Notes: generated by a model not told the origin, from the sequence alone. A DNA stretch of 15,663 nt from Halococcaceae archaeon (GCA_007129135.1 SKWB01000179.1:1-15663); one strand, 5' to 3'; counted from the stretch's first letter, positions 6,308-13,754 are shown. Translations and numbers: made by a program.

Positions 6308-7645
6308 GTGACCGGCCCGGTGAGTCGTGCCTCCGCGTTCGCCCTCGTCGGCAGCCTCTCGCTTCTCCCACCCGTGGCCGCGACGCTCGCCCTCGACCGG
6401 ACCGTCCTGACGACGGCGGCGGTCGCCCCGTTCGCGACGGTCGCCCTGCTCGCCGCCTTCGCGATCCGCGACGGCCCCCTCTTCGAACTCTTCGCCCGGC
6501 CCGGCGACCGTCGCGAACGGCGGCTCTACGGCCTGACCGGCTTCGCCCTCGCGGCGACCGCACTCGCGATACTGCTCGCGTTCGGGCTCCCGGTGGAGCT
6601 GTTCAGCGCCTCGGTCTGTCTCCTCGTGTTCGGCAACCTCGGTGCCCAGCTCGCTCGCACCCGCTCTCGGAGTCCGCTCGCCTCGACGACGGGGTTCGTC
6701 GTCGCCGCGACGCTCGCGGGCGTCGGAGCACAGCTCGTCGCGGAGACGGTCGCCTACGGGGAGGTGGGCCCGATCGGCCCGCTCGTCTTCTTCGCCACCG
6801 CGGGAGCCCTGATCGCAGCACAGATCAGAGCCGCGCTCTACGAACAGGACGAGCCGCTGATCCTGCTGACGGTCGGCCTCGCCCTCTGGCTCCTCGGCGA
6901 ACTCGAGTTCGTCCTCTCGCTCCCGGGCGTCCTCCTCGCACTCGGCGTGACCGTCGCGTTCGGTACCGTCGCCTACGCGCTCGGCACCGCCTCGGTAACG
7001 GGGATGCTCACGGGGATCGTGCTGGGCCTGCTGACTGTCGTCCTCGGCGGGTACGCCTGGTTCGTCGTCCTGATCGCCTTCTACGGCGTCGGCGGCCTCT
7101 CGACGAAGTTCCGGTACGAGGAGAAGCTCGCCCGCGGGGTCGCCGAGGAGAACGACGGCGCTCGCGGCAGCGGCAACGTCCTGAGCAACTCCGCCGTCGC
7201 GCTCGTGGCGGTGGTCGGCTACGCCGCCTCACCCACGCTGGTCGACCTCCCACCCACGCTGTTCCTGTTCGCGTTCGCGGGCGCGCTCTCGACGGCGCTC
7301 GCGGACACGCTCTCGAGCGAGATCGGCGGCGTCTTCGACGACCCTCGCCTCGTCACGACCGGCCGTCGGGTCCCGCCCGGAACCGACGGCGCGGTCACCT
7401 GGCAGGGCGAACTCGCGGGGCTCGCGGGCGCCTCGCTCGTCGCGGCCGTCTCGCTCGCGCTGTTCGACCCCGTCGGGCTCGTCGGCGCGCTCGTCGTCTG
7501 TCTCGGTGGCGTCGCCGGAATGACCGTCGACAGCCTCCTCGGTGCGACGCTCGAAGGCGAGTATCTCGGCAACCAGGGCGTGAACTTCCTCGCGACCGTC
7601 TCGGGCGCGCTGGTCAGCACGGCGCTCTGGCTGCTCGTCCTCTAG
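6308..7645 (+). CDS. DUF92 family integral membrane protein (VTE6/TMEM19-like) with N-terminal extension
   Basis: The 445-residue, very hydrophobic protein has roughly a dozen membrane helices. The C-terminal half has the DUF92 signature: ADTLSSEIGGVFDDPRLVTT, GRRVPPGTDGAVTWQGELAG, and NQGVNFLATVSGALVS near the end. Plant VTE6 of this family is a CTP-dependent phytyl-phosphate kinase. Family members are often 230-340 residues; here about 200 extra N-terminal residues with around six helices are present, with no catalytic motif I recognise. The frame is open further upstream, but that part overlaps the divergent gene antisense, so GTG at 6308, just before TGPVSRASAFALVG, is chosen. The neighbouring cis-prenyltransferase homologue supports a role with isoprenyl phosphates; this is inference. 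The stop overlaps that of dnaG tail to tail. Confidence 0.85.
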   Translation: MTGPVSRASAFALVGSLSLLPPVAATLALDRTVLTTAAVAPFATVALLAAFAIRDGPLFELFARPGDRRERRLYGLTGFALAATALAILLAFGLPVELFSASVCLLVFGNLGAQLARTRSRSPLASTTGFVVAATLAGVGAQLVAETVAYGEVGPIGPLVFFATAGALIAAQIRAALYEQDEPLILLTVGLALWLLGELEFVLSLPGVLLALGVTVAFGTVAYALGTASVTGMLTGIVLGLLTVVLGGYAWFVVLIAFYGVGGLSTKFRYEEKLARGVAEENDGARGSGNVLSNSAVALVAVVGYAASPTLVDLPPTLFLFAFAGALSTALADTLSSEIGGVFDDPRLVTTGRRVPPGTDGAVTWQGELAGLAGASLVAAVSLALFDPVGLVGALVVCLGGVAGMTVDSLLGATLEGEYLGNQGVNFLATVSGALVSTALWLLVL

Positions 7646-8967
7646 GCGGGGACCTCGAGCTCCTCCGCCGTGCGGATCCTGACGCTCGTGGGCCGTTTGG
7701 TGAACTCGCCGAACTCCCGCGCGAGCACCTGGTCGACGCCGCGCTGGGCGGCCACGTCGAGGATCCGCTGGGTGAGGGTGCCGTCGAGCACCACGGCGTA
7801 CGGCCGTCTCTCCGCGTCCCGCACCGCTTCGAATGCCTCGCTCGCGGGGGCCTCCGAGATCGACTCGAAGGTCTCTGCGAGCAGCCTGATCTCGCCGGTC
7901 TCCCCGCCGATCACCGCCTCGACGTGGCCCCTGAGGGTCTCGGGTTCGGGGTCGCCCTCCTCGCTCTTCTCGCCCCCTTGGTCCGTTTCGGCCGCCGAGG
8001 GATCCGGCGTCGTGTCGTCCCCGCTCGCGTCGGCGGTGTCGGGCGGGGCCGACTCGTCGTCGCTCGTCCTCGTCCTCCGATCGGCGGGCTCCGGTTCGGG
8101 CGAGCCCGGCTCCGTCTCCGTGCCGACGACACCCGCAGCCACGAGCGGCTCCTCGGCCTCGACGACCGCCTCGTAGGGCACCTTCTTCCGCAGCGCGTCC
8201 ATCACCTCGTCCCGGCTCAGGTCCTCGACCGAGCGGCCGGGCGGGGCGAACGCGACCGCGTCGACGTCGGCGACCTGCGAGAGCTCCTTCATGATCAGCT
8301 CGCCGCCACGATCCCCGTCGAGGAAGGCGGTGGCCGTCCGGTCCCTCGTCAGCGCCGCGACCGCCTCCGGGACGTCGGTCCCCTCGACGGCCACCGCGTT
8401 CTTGATGCCGTAGCGCAGCAGCGTGAGCACGTCCGACCGACCCTCGACGAGGATGACGGAGCCGCCGTCGACGACGTTCGGGCCCGCCGGGTAGCCCTCG
8501 TACTCCGCGATCTCGCCGACGCGAACGCTCTCTCTGACCTGCGCGAGCATCTCCTCGGAGCTCATCACCGTGTCGTCGAACGTCTCCGAGAGGATCGCGG
8601 TGGCCCGCTCGACGACCTCCCGTCGCGTCGCCGCCCGGACGTCCTCGATCCGGGTGACCTCGATCGTCGAGCGACAGGGTCCGACCCGTTCGATCGTCTC
8701 GAGCGAAGCCGCTAACACGGCGGTCTCGACCTTGTCCATGCTCGAGGCGATCGTCATCTCGCCGCGCGAGACGCCGCGCTCGCTCGCGATCCGGACGTCG
8801 ATCCGGCCGACCTTCGAGGACTGCTGGAGGTCGTGGAGGTCGAGGTCGTCGCCTAAGAGGCCCTCGGTCTGGCCGAAGACCGCGCCGACCACGTCGCTCC
8901 GCTCGACCACCCCGCTCGTCGTTATCTCCGCGTGAATGAGGTACTTCGCTGTATCGTGAATCGTCAT
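7642..8967 (-). CDS. dnaG: Archaeal DnaG-type primase / exosome subunit
   Basis: The 441-residue protein starts with the conserved archaeal DnaG N-terminus (DTAKYLIHAEITTSGVVERS) and carries a TOPRIM domain: VEGRSDVL (174-181) with the catalytic Glu, and FLDGDRGGELI (215-225) with the metal-binding Asp pair. The C-terminal domain (about 350-441) ends EFGEFTKRPTSVRIRTAEEL. Between them is a low-complexity acidic linker (about 280-350, rich in Glu, Asp, Pro, Thr) typical of halophilic versions. Archaeal DnaG can make short RNA primers in vitro and is best known as a stable subunit of the RNA exosome, where it helps recruit poly(A)-rich substrates. The ATG at 8967 begins the conserved MTIHDTAKY. 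No zinc-binding domain of bacterial DnaG is present, as expected. The gene shares 2 bp of stop codon with the DUF92 gene. Confidence 0.96.
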   Translation of the reverse strand: MTIHDTAKYLIHAEITTSGVVERSDVVGAVFGQTEGLLGDDLDLHDLQQSSKVGRIDVRIASERGVSRGEMTIASSMDKVETAVLAASLETIERVGPCRSTIEVTRIEDVRAATRREVVERATAILSETFDDTVMSSEEMLAQVRESVRVGEIAEYEGYPAGPNVVDGGSVILVEGRSDVLTLLRYGIKNAVAVEGTDVPEAVAALTRDRTATAFLDGDRGGELIMKELSQVADVDAVAFAPPGRSVEDLSRDEVMDALRKKVPYEAVVEAEEPLVAAGVVGTETEPGSPEPEPADRRTRTSDDESAPPDTADASGDDTTPDPSAAETDQGGEKSEEGDPEPETLRGHVEAVIGGETGEIRLLAETFESISEAPASEAFEAVRDAERRPYAVVLDGTLTQRILDVAAQRGVDQVLAREFGEFTKRPTSVRIRTAEELEVPA

Positions 8968-8973
8968 GGTAAC

Positions 8974-8990
8974 GGGGCCGAGTGGGCCCC
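8974..8990. repeat. Short inverted repeat in the dnaG leader region
   Basis: GGGGCC and GGCCCC flank a 5-base spacer 7-23 bp upstream of the dnaG ATG. No TATA element sits at the leaderless distance for this gene. The nearest AT-rich site (ATACTAACAT on the minus strand, 9001-9010) would give a leader of about 13 nt that includes part of this repeat. Confidence 0.35.
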
Positions 8991-9036
8991 TCGATCCCGG
9001 ATGTTAGTATCCGACGAACAAAACAACTCCCATCTC

Positions 9037-9369
9037 CTAATCTGCGGGCTCGCCCCGTCGCTCACCGCTGAGGGCCCCGAAGCCGACCGACAGACCACCG
9101 CGTTCCGCAACCGCCCTGGTCGCCCTCCAGGCGAGGACCGGCGCGGCGGCGATACCCACGAGTGCCGCGACGAGCGCGACGGGACCGCCGAGGGCACCGA
9201 GCGGCAGGACCTCGACGACGGCGAGCACGGCGACGGGCGTCGCGACCAGCAACGCCCCGACGAGCACGGCGTAGACGGCAACGAGCGTCCTCGGTCCGGG
9301 GACGGCGGGGCGGTCGGGCGTCCGTCGGTCGGTCAGCAGTTCGGGGTCGGTCGGGTGCATCTCGGTCAC
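9037..9369 (-). CDS. Small two-helix membrane protein, unknown
   Basis: The 110-residue product has a polar N-terminal 26 residues, two hydrophobic helices (about 27-52 and 59-80) and a polar C-terminus (GALSGERRGEPAD). I do not recognise a family for certain. Two starts are possible: GTG at 9369 (MTEMHPTDPE) and ATG at 9360. A TATA box at 9394-9401 lies 25-32 bp from the GTG, which fits a leaderless GTG start; use of the ATG would need an 11-nt leader without a Shine-Dalgarno sequence. The gene lies between the histidine kinase (61 bp upstream, same strand) and dnaG (69 bp downstream) but seems to have its own promoter. Confidence 0.7.
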   Translation of the reverse strand: MTEMHPTDPELLTDRRTPDRPAVPGPRTLVAVYAVLVGALLVATPVAVLAVVEVLPLGALGGPVALVAALVGIAAAPVLAWRATRAVAERGGLSVGFGALSGERRGEPAD

Positions 9370-9393
9370 GGCTAGAGGGAGGGCTGCCGGCCG

Positions 9394-9401
9394 AATATAT
9401 C
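9394..9401 (-). promoter_or_regulatory. TATA box of the two-helix membrane protein gene
   Basis: The minus strand reads GATATATT, a strong TATA box in an AT-rich island (9394-9420). It lies 25-32 bp before the GTG at 9369 and is the main reason for preferring that start over the ATG at 9360. Confidence 0.6.
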
Positions 9402-9430
9402 TTAGCTGAATGATATTTCTGTCCGCGGCC

Positions 9431-11245
9431 TTACCGAACCCGATTTCTGTCGGCGTGGGAGGGCGATCGCTCGATCCCGCTCACCGAGAACCGGGCGCCT
9501 CCGGCCGCGGACTCCGCGACGGAGACCGACCAGCCGTGTGCCTCCGCGACCTCCTCGACGATGGCGAGGCCGAGGCCGATCCCACCCACGCCGGTCGAGA
9601 CGCCGACGTCGAAGACGTGCTCTCGCTCTTCGGGAGGGATCCCGGGCCCGTCGTCCGCGACGGCGAACCCGTCGTCGAGCGCCGATATCTCGACGTGGAC
9701 CCCCTCGCCGCCGTGGTCGATCGCGTTCCGGAGCAGGTTTTCGACGAGCTGTCGCAGCCGGGATCGGTCGGCGACGACCGTCGGTAGCTCGTCGCGCTCG
9801 AGCGTCGCCTCGCCTCTCTCCCCGAGCGATCGCCAGGCGTCGTCGACGACCGGGCCGAGCGCCACCGGTGCGGTCTCGCCGACTGTCCGTCCCTCCTTCG
9901 CGAGCGAGAGGACGTGGTCGACCAGCGTCTCCATCCGCGAGAGTGCCCGGTCGATCTCGTCGAAGTGAGCCCGGCTCTCGCCGTTTCCGGCGCCGCGTGC
10001 GAGGTCGAGGTGACCCTGTGCGACGGTCAGCGGGTTCCGCAGGTCGTGGCTGACCGCGCTGGCGAACGCCGCCAGCCGATCCCGCTCGCGGCGGAGCGCC
10101 CGCTCGCGTTCGTAGCGCTCGCTCACGTCACGGGCGAGCCCACAGATCCCCGTCACCTCGCCCTCCTCGCGGACGACGACGACGGTGAACTCGTACGGCG
10201 TCTCGACCCCGTCCGGACCCACGAACGGTACCTCGACCTGGGCGCTGCCCCGCTCGTTCGCTCGGACCAGCGTCTCCGCGACCTCGCTCTCGGAGCCCTC
10301 GGGGACGAACGCCGAGGCGTGGGCCCCCCTCAGCTCCTCGGGATCGTAGCCGACGATCTCCGGGGTCCCCTCGCTCCAGTCCCGGATGAAGCCGTTCGGG
10401 TCGAGCAGGTAGTAGAAGTCGATCACCCCCTCCAGCCCGCCCTCGACGAAGGCGGTCTGCTCGCGCAGTTCCCGCTCGGTGCGCTTTCGCGCCGTGATGT
10501 CCCGACCGACACCACAGACACAGCGACCCTCACCGAGGTCGGTGTCGACCGGTGAGCCGGTGAACTCGTAGGGGGTTCGCTCCCCCGTCGCGGACTCGAG
10601 GACCGACTCGACGACGACGGTCTCGCCCTCGCTCACGACCGCCTCGATCGCCGCCGTGATCCTGTCGTGCTCCTCGGGCGGGAAGAACTCGACCGGGTGC
10701 ATCACCCCGATCTCCGCGTCGTCGTAGCCCGTGACCTCGCCCAGCCGGTCGTTCCACCGGAGGAACGTTCCCCCCTCGTCGAAGACGTAGAAGATATCGG
10801 TCAGCCCCGCGAGCGCTCGGTCGACGAACTCCCGCTCGTGCTCGAGGTCGGAGCGGGCGCGCCGTCCCGAGACCGCGTTCTCGATCCGCTTCCCGAGCAT
10901 CGCGTACTGCTCCAGACCGCCACCCTTCTGGACATAGTCGGTCACCCCCGCAGAGATGGCCTCGCTCGCGATCTCCTCGCTTCCCTTGCCCGTGAAGAGG
11001 ACGAACGGGAGGTCGGGATCGCGGTCGCGCACCGCCGCGAGCAGCGAGAGGCCGTCCATCCCCGGCATGTCGTAGTCGCTCACCACGCAGTCGGGGGACC
11101 CGTCCTCGATCCGCGAGAGCGCCGTCTCCGGGTCGGTCTCGCTCACCACGCGGGCTCCCTCCATCTCGTGTTCGAGCGCGCTCGCCGCCAGTTCGGCGAA
11201 CGCGGGGTCGTCCTCGACGTGGAGGACGGTGAGGGGCCGAGTCAT
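9431..11245 (-). CDS. Receiver-PAS-PAS-histidine kinase, haloarchaeal sensor
   Basis: From the ATG at 11245 the protein has 604 residues and no membrane helix, so it should be cytoplasmic. An N-terminal receiver domain (5-127) has VEDD (10-13), phospho-acceptor Asp57 in VVSDYDMPGMDG, Thr85 and Lys107. PAS domains follow at about 131-262 and 263-385, separated by GRDITARKRTERELREQ and closed by ARDVSERYERER. The dimerisation domain has FASAVSHDLRNPL with phospho-acceptor His400. The ATPase domain has ENLLRNAIDHG (N box, about 502), ADDGPGIP (G1) and GGIGLGLAIVEE (G2). The frame extends 26 codons upstream, but MTRPLTVLHVEDD is the usual beginning of these proteins and has a TATA-like site 26-34 bp upstream. 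No DNA-binding output domain is present; it could pass phosphate between its own domains or to a partner. The signal is unknown. Confidence 0.92.
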   Translation of the reverse strand: MTRPLTVLHVEDDPAFAELAASALEHEMEGARVVSETDPETALSRIEDGSPDCVVSDYDMPGMDGLSLLAAVRDRDPDLPFVLFTGKGSEEIASEAISAGVTDYVQKGGGLEQYAMLGKRIENAVSGRRARSDLEHEREFVDRALAGLTDIFYVFDEGGTFLRWNDRLGEVTGYDDAEIGVMHPVEFFPPEEHDRITAAIEAVVSEGETVVVESVLESATGERTPYEFTGSPVDTDLGEGRCVCGVGRDITARKRTERELREQTAFVEGGLEGVIDFYYLLDPNGFIRDWSEGTPEIVGYDPEELRGAHASAFVPEGSESEVAETLVRANERGSAQVEVPFVGPDGVETPYEFTVVVVREEGEVTGICGLARDVSERYERERALRRERDRLAAFASAVSHDLRNPLTVAQGHLDLARGAGNGESRAHFDEIDRALSRMETLVDHVLSLAKEGRTVGETAPVALGPVVDDAWRSLGERGEATLERDELPTVVADRSRLRQLVENLLRNAIDHGGEGVHVEISALDDGFAVADDGPGIPPEEREHVFDVGVSTGVGGIGLGLAIVEEVAEAHGWSVSVAESAAGGARFSVSGIERSPSHADRNRVR

Positions 11246-11270
11246 TACGAGTAATCGTATACGAACGGTC

Positions 11271-11279
11271 CTAAACCTT
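11271..11279 (-). promoter_or_regulatory. TATA-like element of the histidine kinase gene
   Basis: The minus strand reads AAGGTTTAG over this site, 26-34 bp before the ATG at 11245. Between it and the start codon lie the 8-bp palindrome CGTATACG (11256-11263) and a small ATTAC/GTAAT dyad that overlaps the start codon (11244-11255), either of which could be an operator; both are short. Confidence 0.35.
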
Positions 11280-11341
11280 ACCATTATAGTACGATAATTG
11301 AACAGTACGTGTCGCGAGGGCACCGGAGATCGACGGGTCTT

Positions 11342-11382
11342 CGCCGTACGGCGTCGGTTCGGTAGACGGTCTCCGATCTACC
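11342..11382. promoter_or_regulatory. Candidate operator in the kinase / CARF-regulator divergent promoter
   Basis: Two inverted repeats sit just upstream of the TATA box of the CARF regulator gene: a perfect 12-bp palindrome CGCCGTACGGCG (11342-11353) and GGTAGA / TCTACC with a 10-base spacer (11361-11382). The second ends 4 bp before the TTTATA, so it overlaps the site of transcription factor B. Spacing of its half sites (16 bp start to start) is compatible with a dimeric winged-helix protein. Autoregulation by the adjacent gene product is a guess. Confidence 0.35.
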
Positions 11383-11385
11383 GAC

Positions 11386-11392
11386 CTTTATA
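11386..11392 (+). promoter_or_regulatory. TATA box of the CARF regulator gene
   Basis: CTTTATA lies 24-30 bp before the ATG at 11416, matching the haloarchaeal TATA consensus and leaderless spacing closely. Confidence 0.6.
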
Positions 11393-11415
11393 GCCGCCTG
11401 CCCGCTGTAGCACGT

Positions 11416-12318
11416 ATGGCGACGCACATCGTGCCGGTCGGCTTCGACTACGACCGGCTGATCGCGCCCCTGATCCGCGACCAGCTCTCGGTCGACCGGG
11501 TGATCCTGCTCGAAGGCGCCGTCGGGAGCGAGGCGAACGTCGAGTACTCCCGGCACCTCTCTCGAAAGCTCGAGAAGGACTTTCGGAACCTACTGGGTGC
11601 CGAGACCGAGCGCGTGGTGGTGGAGGACGTCTACGACTACGACGCGGCGTTCGAGCAGGCCTACGGCCTCATCGACGCGGAACTCGACGCCGGCAACGAC
11701 GTCTGGGTGAACGTGAGCGCGATGCCCCGGCCCGTGAGCTTCGCCGTCGCGACGGCCGCCCACTCGCTGTCGGTCGAACGACAGGACGACAGGGACAGGA
11801 TCCACACCTACTACACGGCCCCCGAGAAGTACCTGGAGACGGAGCTCGCCGAGGAGCTCCGGAAGGAGGCGGACCTGCTCGCGGACGTCCGGGAGGGCGA
11901 GGTCGACCCCGAGCGGATCGACGAACGCCTCGGCTCGATCCGCGACCTGCTCTCGGAGTTCGACGAACGCGGGACCACCATCGGCGCGATGGAGATCGAC
12001 GGACGCCACATCGTCGAGTTCCCGGTCGCGTCGTTCTCGAACGTGAAGCCGTTCGAGGAGCTGATCCTGTTCAAACTCGGCGAGGACGGCGAGTTCGAGT
12101 CGGTGAGCGAGCTGGCCGGCGCGCTCGCGGCCGAACTCTCCGAGGAGTACACCGACAGCTTCCGCTCGAAGGTGATCTACAACGTCGACCGGCTCGGCCC
12201 GGGCGGGAAGGGCTACGTCGAGCAGGAGCCCCACGGGAAGTCCCACCGAACGCGGCTCTCGCGCATCGGCGAGCTCTGGGTCAGAGCGCACACGGACGAC
12301 GCCGAATCCGGGGGGTAG
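11416..12318 (+). CDS. CARF-like Rossmann domain plus winged helix, HFX_2341 / DUF6293 family regulator
   Basis: The 300-residue protein has two parts. Residues 1-140 form an alpha/beta domain that begins MATHIVPVGFDYDRLIAPLI and contains VWVNVSAMPRPVSFAVATAAH (96-116). This is the place and pattern of the ligand-binding loop in CARF domains such as Csa3 (hydrophobic strand, VN, small residues, then a helix). A helical linker (about 140-190) is rich in Glu and Arg. Residues 212-293 are a winged helix (FEELILFKLGEDGEF, ELAGALAAEL, SKVIYNVDRLGPGGKGYVE, RLSRIGELWVRAH). The whole matches my memory of the HFX_2341 transcription-regulator family. CARF domains bind cyclic oligonucleotides or related ligands in CRISPR defence; no CRISPR array or cas gene is visible here, so its ligand is open. 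It is divergent from the histidine kinase gene with 170 bp between starts. Confidence 0.85.
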   Translation: MATHIVPVGFDYDRLIAPLIRDQLSVDRVILLEGAVGSEANVEYSRHLSRKLEKDFRNLLGAETERVVVEDVYDYDAAFEQAYGLIDAELDAGNDVWVNVSAMPRPVSFAVATAAHSLSVERQDDRDRIHTYYTAPEKYLETELAEELRKEADLLADVREGEVDPERIDERLGSIRDLLSEFDERGTTIGAMEIDGRHIVEFPVASFSNVKPFEELILFKLGEDGEFESVSELAGALAAELSEEYTDSFRSKVIYNVDRLGPGGKGYVEQEPHGKSHRTRLSRIGELWVRAHTDDAESGG

Positions 12319-12448
12319 GGACACCGATCGCCGTCTCTCGCCACACGAGCGTTCGACGGGGTCGGGCTGGAACGGTGCAGTCGGGACCCGCTCGCTCGGT
12401 CGCCCGTCGCCGTCGGGGACACCGTCTCGAGGCGCGTCTGCCGTCCGT

Positions 12449-12472
12449 AAAACCGCTCGGGGACGGCCGTCC
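12449..12472 (-). terminator. Possible terminator of the PiT-family transporter gene
   Basis: Just after the transporter stop on the minus strand comes the 12-bp palindrome GGACGGCCGTCC (12461-12472), then GAGCGG and TTTT (12449-12452). It resembles a weak hairpin plus T tract. The remaining convergent spacer (12319-12448) shows no gene or strong structure. Confidence 0.3.
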
Positions 12473-12474
12473 GC

Positions 12475-13650
12475 TCACCACCACACGCTGAACAGGACGG
12501 TGAACGTCAGGTAGGCACCGACGGTCGAGAGGACCGGGACGACGTTCTGGACGGCGATCACGCGGCCGGTCGTCGCGGGGTCGAACAGGTCGGCCGCCGT
12601 CGGGATCTCCTCGGGCTCCTCCTCGCCGATCGGTGGGGCGTCCTCGCCGGGTTTCTCCTTCGCGAGCGCGCCGACCGAGAGGGCGGTCCGCCGCTCGCCC
12701 CGGATCACCTCGATGAGGGTCGCGCTCCGGGTCGCCCGACCCCAGCCGAGGCCGACGATCGAGGTGGTCGCGATGATGACGAACGAGGCGGGGATGCCGA
12801 TCGCCGAGAGGCCGATCACGATCGTCGAGGAGACGACAGCGACGACGATAGCCGCCGTCAGCGGCAGGTCGGTGATCTCGTTGCCGAGCGTGTCGAGCGT
12901 CCGGCGCGCGATGGTGAACGCGCCGACGGCGACGGCGACACAGCCCAGCACGATCATCAGGTCGACGTCGACGCCCGCGCCAACCAGCGGGGCGATCGCG
13001 TTCGCGATGTTGGAGGTGCCCGAGGAGAAGGCCATCAGGCAGCCGATGCCGACGACCACGACCGCCCCGCCCAGCTCCCGGGTCGTGGTGTTCGGGCCGG
13101 CGGTCGGTCGGGGGAGGGTGCCCGAGCGATCGACCTCGACGAGCGGGCCGGGACTGGCGGTGATCGCCACCCACCGGTTGAGCCGCGGGTAGAGGTACCG
13201 CCCGATCATTCCCGAGACCCAGAACCCGACGATCGGCGCGACGATCCACCAGACGGCGATCTCTCCCATCACCGCCCAGTTCAGCTCGTTCGTCGCGACG
13301 CCGAGGCCCGCGATGGCGCCGACCGCCGTCATCGAGGTCGAGGCGGGAACGCCGTAGTAGTTGCCCACGAACAGCGCCCCGCCGATGAAGAAGAGGACGA
13401 CGATGCTCGACTCGATCGTGAAGACGGTCGGGTCGGTGACGAGTTCGTTGCCGAGCGTGTCGACGACCTCGCGACCGATCGTCCAGGCACCGACCAGGAA
13501 GAAGACCGACATCAGCGCCGCCGCACCGACCTTCGAGATCGCGTTCGCGCCGACCGCCGGACCGAACGCGGGGCCGGTCGTCGCCCCGCCGATGTTGAAG
13601 CCGACGAACAGCGCGACCGCTATGCCGAGGAGTAAGAGGAGTTCGCTCAT
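12475..13650 (-). CDS. PiT-family inorganic phosphate/anion transporter with altered signatures
   Basis: The 391-residue protein has about ten membrane helices in two inverted repeats, as in PiT (PF01384) transporters that take up phosphate with Na+ or H+. The first signature region is GFNIGGATTGPAFGPAVGAN (17-36) and the second is FSSGTSNIANAIAPLVGAG (208-226). Paired VPASTSMTAVGA (101-112) and a later IPAS segment mark the repeats. In classical PiT proteins both signatures read GANDVANA; aligned here the Asp is Thr24 in the first copy and Asn214 in the second, so coupling ion or substrate may differ. A long cytoplasmic loop (about 310-350, rich in Glu and Pro) precedes the last helices. The ATG at 13650 has a TATA-like element 23-30 bp upstream. 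No phoU-like gene is adjacent. Confidence 0.85.
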   Translation of the reverse strand: MSELLLLLGIAVALFVGFNIGGATTGPAFGPAVGANAISKVGAAALMSVFFLVGAWTIGREVVDTLGNELVTDPTVFTIESSIVVLFFIGGALFVGNYYGVPASTSMTAVGAIAGLGVATNELNWAVMGEIAVWWIVAPIVGFWVSGMIGRYLYPRLNRWVAITASPGPLVEVDRSGTLPRPTAGPNTTTRELGGAVVVVGIGCLMAFSSGTSNIANAIAPLVGAGVDVDLMIVLGCVAVAVGAFTIARRTLDTLGNEITDLPLTAAIVVAVVSSTIVIGLSAIGIPASFVIIATTSIVGLGWGRATRSATLIEVIRGERRTALSVGALAKEKPGEDAPPIGEEEPEEIPTAADLFDPATTGRVIAVQNVVPVLSTVGAYLTFTVLFSVWW

Positions 13651-13672
13651 ACCGATCGGAGGGAACGACGGC

Positions 13673-13680
13673 GGTTAAGC
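13673..13680 (-). promoter_or_regulatory. TATA-like element of the PiT-family gene
   Basis: The minus strand reads GCTTAACC, centred about 27 bp before the ATG at 13650, the normal leaderless distance. The 28-bp palindrome at 13727-13754 lies about 50 bp further upstream. Confidence 0.45.
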
Positions 13681-13726
13681 GGCCGGTCTCCGACCGAGCG
13701 ACGGTGTGGACTCTCGCCCCTCCACG

Positions 13727-13754
13727 GGGTCCGACGGTGCGCACCGTCGGACCC
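13727..13754. promoter_or_regulatory. Perfect 28-bp palindrome, candidate operator
   Basis: GGGTCCGACGGTGC is followed directly by its exact reverse complement, with no spacer and no mismatch. It lies in the divergent region between the PiT-family gene (start 13650) and the repeat protein gene (start 13855). The position suggests a binding site for a symmetric regulator acting on one or both genes. A cruciform-forming repeat or remnant of a mobile element is also possible, since no second copy is visible in the window. Confidence 0.6.

Noticed and set aside
5118..6563. 481-aa minus-strand frame spanning the hairpin cluster and the cis-prenyltransferase homologue
   Set aside because: Composition is dominated by Arg, Gly and Ser, and it overlaps the real gene in another frame.
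11246..11323. 26-codon N-terminal extension of the histidine kinase
   Set aside because: The extension is basic, unlike the acidic protein, crosses the likely TATA element, and the receiver domain starts properly at the ATG at 11245.
12281..13744. 487-aa minus-strand frame overlapping the PiT transporter
   Set aside because: Low-complexity Arg/Gly/Asp translation; the transporter frame has regular membrane helices and PiT signatures.
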